Made by a program: the position numbers and the translations under genes. DNA of 8,163 nucleotides from Sphingopyxis sp. (GTDB taxonomy: Bacteria > Pseudomonadota > Alphaproteobacteria > Sphingomonadales > Sphingomonadaceae): assembly GCA_012035435.1 (NCBI GenBank), contig JAAUPH010000095.1, positions 1 to 8,163 on the forward strand. Reading direction: 5' to 3'. Below the pieces are notes generated by a model that did not search any database, was not told where the DNA came from, and was given only the letters and a program-made list of their open reading frames with translations. Positions 4,607 through 8,163 of the stretch are shown in pieces. How positions within the stretch are numbered: position 1 is the first letter of the stretch; each line of letters begins with the position of its first letter.

Positions 4607-4885
4607 ATGCCGAAGCTGCCTCCCGCCGTCATCGACGATAGCTTGGCGATCGGCGGCGAGGATATTGATGCGCGCAAACAGCGCACGCGGTTGACCGTGG
4701 CGGTCAAGATCGACGACACCGGCCTCTATCGGTTTGTCGTCAACAGCGGCGCCGATAGCAGCGTCATCGGCACCCGCATCGCGCGGACGCTGCAGCTTCC
4801 CGCCGGGCGTGCCATTACCCTCAACGCAATGACGGGCAGCAGCATCGTCCCGCGCGTCCTGATCGGCGAATTGGGTCTTGGCGAT
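4607..4885 (+). pseudogene. Retropepsin-like aspartyl protease fragment, catalytic Asp replaced
   Basis: About 93 residues match the start of the mature domain of bacterial retroviral-type aspartic proteases: DDSLAIGGEDIDARKQRTRL (10-29), then LYRFVVNSGADSSVIGTRIA (40-59), LQLPAGRAITLNAMTG (62-77) and VLIGELGLG (84-92). The active site, normally D-S/T-G-A-D, reads N-S-G-A-D: codon 4742-4744 is AAC instead of the GAC of active members. The usual signal peptide upstream is missing. The second half, with the 'GxxGxD' type loop, is replaced by unrelated arginine-rich sequence before the frame ends at 4972. It abuts the minus-strand HicA-like gene, with the joint between 4590 and 4606. Dead by both truncation and active-site change. 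Confidence 0.7.
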
Positions 4886-4944
4886 CCGAGAAGGGCCGCA
4901 GCGAGGCGTGCAAGCGTTAGCTGTGCGCGCGCCGCCGATGCCGC

Positions 4945-4973
4945 TTGTCGCCCCCACCGGCTTTCGGCATAGT
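4945..4973 (+). promoter_or_regulatory. Candidate sigma-70 promoter of the carotenoid oxygenase gene
   Basis: TTGTCG (4945-4950) and CATAGT (4968-4973) are separated by 17 nt, and each matches 4 of 6 consensus bases. Transcription would begin near 4980, giving a leader of about 28 nt before the ATG at 5008. It lies right after the protease fragment. Confidence 0.4.
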
Positions 4974-5007
4974 CGGGCGGCGGCGCTGCCGCGTGCGGGA
5001 GAGGATC

Positions 5008-6504
5008 ATGCCAGCGGTTAAAGCCGGATCAGTGCGTTCGACGCTGGGACCCAGCGACAACCCCTATTTGGGAGGAGCTTGGCGGCCGACCTTCAACGAA
5101 TGGAACGGCGTTTATACCCCCGGCGATGCTGAGATCATTGGGACCATCCCCGCCGACATCGACGGCGTCTATGTCCGCACCGGCGAGAATCAGATCCACG
5201 AACCCATCGGCCGCTATCATCCCTTTGACGGCGACGGTTTTCTGCACGCCATGTCGTTCAAGGATGGCCGCGCTGCCTATCGCAGCCGCTTTGTGCGGAC
5301 CAAGGCTTTTGCTGCGGAGGCGGAGGCGGGGCGCTCGCTGTGGGCAGGGCTAATGGAGCCGCCGCACAAATCGACCCGGCCCGGCTGGGGCGCGCAGGAA
5401 TGGCTGAAGGACAGCTCGTCGACCGATGTCGTCATTCATGCGGGCCGAGTGCTCTCGACCTTTTACCAATGCGGTGAGGGCTACAGGCTCAACCCCTTCA
5501 CGCTGGAGAGCGAGGGGACCGAAGCTTGGGTGCCGCTCGACGGCATTTCGGCGCATTGCAAGGTCGATCCCGCTACCGGCGAGCTGTTGTTCTTCAACTA
5601 TTCCAAGCATGCGCCCTTCATGCATTATGGCGTGGTCGGCGCGGACAATCGCCTGAAACATTATGTGCCCATCCCGCTTGCGGGGCCGAGGCTGCCGCAC
5701 GACATGGCCTTTACCGAAAATTACGCCATTTTGAACGACATGCCGCTCTATTGGAACGCTGAGCTGCTCAAGAAGAATCTGCACGCGGTCCAGTTTCATG
5801 CCGATGAGCCGACGCGCTTTGCGATCATTCCGCGCTATGGCCAGCCAGAGGATATCCGCTGGTTTGAGGCGGCGCCGACCTATACGCTGCACTGGCTCAA
5901 TGCGTGGGAAGAGGGGGATGAAGTCATCCTCGACGGCTATTTTCAGGAAGAGCCGATGCCCAAAAGCTTCCCCGAAGCGCCGCCGGGGCTGGAGCGGATG
6001 ATGGCCTATCTCGACCAGCATTTGATGAAGCCGAAGCTTCATCGCTGGCGCTTTGACCTCGTCACCGGCCAAACCCGCGAAGAACGGCTCGATGACCGCA
6101 TTCTTGAATTTGGCACGATCGACCAGCGCCGCGCCGGGCGCAAAAATCGCTATGGGTACAGCACCATTCCCGAACCCGGCTGGTTCCTCTTTCGCGGGCT
6201 GGTGAAGCATGATTTTGAGACCGGCGCGAGCGAGACGGTGGAATTTGGCGAAGGCCGTTTTGGCAGCGAAGCCCCATTCATCCCGCGTATGGGATCGACC
6301 GCTGAGGATGATGGCTATCTGATCACCTTCATCTCCGATGTGCCCCACGATCGCAGCGAATGTGTGCTCTATGACGCGCGCAATCCCGGTGCGGGGCCGG
6401 TGTGCCGCATCATCCTGCCGGAACGTATTTGTTCGGGCACGCATGCACATTGGGCCAATGGCGATGATATCGGCATGGGTCCCAATCCAATATTGGCAGC
6501 GTGA
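5008..6504 (+). CDS. Carotenoid cleavage oxygenase / lignostilbene dioxygenase family protein
   Basis: This 498-aa non-heme iron(II) enzyme cleaves a C=C bond of a carotenoid, apocarotenoid or stilbene with O2. The seven-bladed propeller's iron ligands are all visible: His183 (GISAHCKVDPATGE), His231 (RLPHDMAFTENYAIL), His295 (YTLHWLNAWEEGDEVILDG) and His479 (CSGTHAHW). The N-terminal blocks are NPYLGGAWRPTFNEW, IDGVYVRTGEN and GDGFLHAMSFKDGRAAYRSR. Length is normal for the family and no signal peptide is seen, so a cytoplasmic or membrane-surface location is likely. The start at 5008 is preceded by GGAGAGG (4998-5004) and gives the usual N-terminus; an ATG 63 nt upstream lacks a site. The last residues after His479 are short and deviate from common family ends. 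The substrate cannot be read from sequence; sphingomonad homologues include lignostilbene dioxygenases. Confidence 0.93.
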   Translation: MPAVKAGSVRSTLGPSDNPYLGGAWRPTFNEWNGVYTPGDAEIIGTIPADIDGVYVRTGENQIHEPIGRYHPFDGDGFLHAMSFKDGRAAYRSRFVRTKAFAAEAEAGRSLWAGLMEPPHKSTRPGWGAQEWLKDSSSTDVVIHAGRVLSTFYQCGEGYRLNPFTLESEGTEAWVPLDGISAHCKVDPATGELLFFNYSKHAPFMHYGVVGADNRLKHYVPIPLAGPRLPHDMAFTENYAILNDMPLYWNAELLKKNLHAVQFHADEPTRFAIIPRYGQPEDIRWFEAAPTYTLHWLNAWEEGDEVILDGYFQEEPMPKSFPEAPPGLERMMAYLDQHLMKPKLHRWRFDLVTGQTREERLDDRILEFGTIDQRRAGRKNRYGYSTIPEPGWFLFRGLVKHDFETGASETVEFGEGRFGSEAPFIPRMGSTAEDDGYLITFISDVPHDRSECVLYDARNPGAGPVCRIILPERICSGTHAHWANGDDIGMGPNPILAA

Positions 6505-6583
6505 CGGCGCGGCGCTGCAACTCACACCCGGTTTCAAGCGATTATAGAGTTGATACTGCTTCGGATATCGGGGGGCGCGGGAC

Positions 6584-7444
6584 GTGAGCCATCGGGATGC
6601 TCTGCTACGGTTGGCGGCGCGCGACATCGAACTGCTGCTCACGCCGGAGCGCGGCGGCGGGGTGGCGGCATTCCGGTGGCGCGGGATTGATGTGATGCGG
6701 CCCGCCCTGCCGGGCGATAGTCCTCTGGGGCTGGCCAGCTTTCCGCTGGTTCCCTTTTCCAACCGCATCGCGCAGGGCCGTTTTACGGCGGATGAGCGGC
6801 AGCTTGCGCTTACCCCCAATTTACCCGGCATCGATCAGCCGCATGCGATCCATGGCTTTGGCTGGCAAAGCCCGTGGTCGGTCACGGAGCGCAGCCCGAC
6901 GCAGGTGCGGCTGGTCCACCATTATGAAGGCGCCGAATGGCCGTGGCCCTACCGTGCCGAACAGCATTTCCGACTGGAAGATGGCGGCTTCTGGCATGGA
7001 CTGTCACTGCGCAACGACGGTGGCACGCCGATGCCAGCAGGGCTCGGCCTCCACCCCTATTTCCCGCGCGCGGGGCGGACGCTGGACCTCAAGATCGACG
7101 GGCGGTGGGACGTGGATGACACCTGCCTGCCGACCGGCTGGACCGCGCTGGCGCAGCAGCCCGATTGGCTGGGAAGCGGGCCGATGGACCATGTGTTCAC
7201 CGGACGGAGCGGGCCAATATCGCTGCGCTGGCCCGGACGCCGCCTTATCATCCGTCCGGCCGATGATCTGCGCTTTTCGGTCGTCTATGCCCCGGTGGGT
7301 GCCGATTATTTTTGCGTCGAGCCGGTCAGCCACCTCACCGACGCGGTCAATCGTCCTGAGGATGCTGCGGTAACCGGCCTGCGCTGGCTCGATCCGGGCG
7401 CGACCTGGTCGACCAGCGTGCGCTTTGCCATGTCGCTTGCTTGA
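6584..7444 (+). CDS. Aldose 1-epimerase (galactose mutarotase family)
   Basis: This 286-aa protein catalyses the interconversion of alpha and beta anomers of aldoses such as galactose or glucose in the cytoplasm. The family motifs appear in order: PFSNRIAQGRF (57-67), HAIHGFGW (87-94) with His90, GLHPYF (155-160) with His157 as the likely general acid, and FCVEPVSHLTDAVN (243-256) with Glu246 as the likely general base. It belongs to the shorter, GalM-related branch common in alphaproteobacteria, whose true substrate is often unknown. The start is GTG at 6584 behind a G-rich stretch (6570-6575). It follows the oxygenase gene after 79 nt with no clear terminator. No obvious metabolic link to carotenoid or stilbene cleavage is evident. 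Confidence 0.92.
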   Translation: MSHRDALLRLAARDIELLLTPERGGGVAAFRWRGIDVMRPALPGDSPLGLASFPLVPFSNRIAQGRFTADERQLALTPNLPGIDQPHAIHGFGWQSPWSVTERSPTQVRLVHHYEGAEWPWPYRAEQHFRLEDGGFWHGLSLRNDGGTPMPAGLGLHPYFPRAGRTLDLKIDGRWDVDDTCLPTGWTALAQQPDWLGSGPMDHVFTGRSGPISLRWPGRRLIIRPADDLRFSVVYAPVGADYFCVEPVSHLTDAVNRPEDAAVTGLRWLDPGATWSTSVRFAMSLA

Positions 7445-7493
7445 ACCTGGGCGGCACGCCGACTAGGCTGGTGCGATGGGCAGGGGTGCGGAC

Positions 7494-8163
7494 ATGGGTC
7501 GTTGGGCAAAGCGGGCGCTGCGCGAACCGCTCGTCCATTTTTTGCTCGCGGGGCTTGCGGTCTTTGCTTTGTCCGCGCTGCGTGATCGGCCGGTCGATCC
7601 GGCGAGCCGGAGCATCACCATTACCGAGGCGCAGGTCACCCGGCTGGCGGCGAACTGGCAGGCGGCGTGGCGCCGCCCACCAAGCGCGGCAGAACTTGAC
7701 GCGCTGATCCGCGATTATGTGAAGGAAGAGGTCTATTACCGCGAAGCACTGCGGCTGGGATTGGATGCCGATGACCCGATCATTCGCCGCCGCCTGCGCA
7801 GCAAGATGGAGTATATCAGCGCGGCTGCGTCGGAGAATGCGCTGCCCACCGATACCACATTGCAGGCCTGGATCGACCGCAATCCGGCGCGTTATGCACG
7901 CGATCCGCGGTTCAGTTTTGATCAAATTTATCTTGGCCAAAGTGCAGGCGCAGCGGCCGCCATCGGCGCGCAGCTGCGCGCCGGGGGTGACTGGCGCACG
8001 CTGGGGCAGGCGATTTCGCTGCCGCTATCCGAAGAAGAGGCCGACCGGACGAGCATCGCGCGGACCTTTGGTGACGATTTCGTTGCTGCGCTGAGCAGGC
8101 AGCCGGTCGGCGATTGGCAGGGGCCGGTCGCGTCGGGCTTTGGCGCGCACCTTGTGCGGGTCC
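7494..8163 (+). CDS. Parvulin-type peptidyl-prolyl cis-trans isomerase, membrane-anchored, 3' end outside window
   Basis: The visible 223 residues begin with a basic segment (MGRWAKRALREP), then one hydrophobic helix (LVHFLLAGLAVFALSAL, 13-29), which is a signal anchor placing the rest in the periplasm. A SurA-like N-terminal helical region follows: ITITEAQVTRLAANWQ (41-56), LDALIRDYVKEEVYYREAL (68-86), DDPIIRRRLRSKMEYI (93-108). The parvulin domain starts near RYARDPRFSFDQIYLG (133-148) and continues to the window end. The ATG at 7494 has AGGGG 7 nt upstream; an in-frame ATG at 7476 would add six residues. This REPLxHFLL-type family often neighbours a HupE/UreJ-like membrane protein, which would be sought just beyond 8163. 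It starts 49 nt after the epimerase stop and is likely co-transcribed. Confidence 0.88.
   Translation, partial: MGRWAKRALREPLVHFLLAGLAVFALSALRDRPVDPASRSITITEAQVTRLAANWQAAWRRPPSAAELDALIRDYVKEEVYYREALRLGLDADDPIIRRRLRSKMEYISAAASENALPTDTTLQAWIDRNPARYARDPRFSFDQIYLGQSAGAAAAIGAQLRAGGDWRTLGQAISLPLSEEEADRTSIARTFGDDFVAALSRQPVGDWQGPVASGFGAHLVRV

Noticed and set aside
5350..6831. Very long minus-strand open frame (493 codons) opposite the carotenoid oxygenase.
   Set aside because: It is the high-GC shadow of the oxygenase and epimerase genes; the protein is rich in Arg/Pro/His without family motifs, whereas the + frames have complete conserved active sites.
1..8163. CRISPR arrays, rRNA genes, riboswitches.
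   Set aside because: No regularly spaced repeats, no rRNA-like tracts, and no leader resembling a known riboswitch were seen by eye.

Overview
The window looks like chromosomal DNA from a GC-rich alphaproteobacterium, most likely in the Sphingomonadales. That placement rests on family recognition: the hsp20-DUF1150 gene pair, a PAS protein and an IS5-type element that resemble sphingomonad versions, and the carotenoid oxygenase / galactose mutarotase / parvulin set. It was not tested by any search.

Left part (1-923): a heat-shock unit. A sigma-32 type promoter (57-85) is followed by a leader of about 85 nt that folds into three hairpins. The last one sequesters the ribosome-binding site of a small heat-shock protein (178-606), which resembles a ROSE-type RNA thermometer. 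A DUF1150 gene (651-923) with a strong ribosome-binding site follows in the same direction.

Middle part (about 938-4890): a graveyard of gene fragments. In order these are: the 3' half of an alpha/beta hydrolase (-); the junction of two overlapping genes of accessory or mobile type (+); about 250 nt of unrecognised sequence; an isoaspartyl peptidase fragment fused in frame to the tail of an EAL phosphodiesterase (+); a PAS-domain gene with a good start but no native end (-); an intact tRNA-Thr(CGT); the C-terminal part of a glycoside-hydrolase-like gene filling exactly the space between the tRNA and an insertion sequence (-); and a 375-bp, MITE-like deletion derivative of an IS5-family element with both ends. 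A small two-gene unit (-) follows: a HicA-like reading frame that appears frameshifted, and an intact HTH protein that could be its antitoxin. Last is a retropepsin-like protease fragment whose catalytic Asp has become Asn. This density of truncated genes around a tRNA suggests repeated insertion, deletion and illegitimate recombination.

Right part (4945-8163): ordinary intact genes, all on +. They are a carotenoid cleavage oxygenase with all four iron-binding histidines, an aldose 1-epimerase, and the start of a membrane-anchored parvulin-type prolyl isomerase that runs off the window. The spacing (79 nt, then about 50 nt) allows one transcript, but I see no pathway that joins the three.

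The items most worth a second look are the three-hairpin thermosensor leader, the putative HicA-like/HTH pair, the IaaA-EAL fusion made at a shared coding motif, and the IS5-derived MITE.
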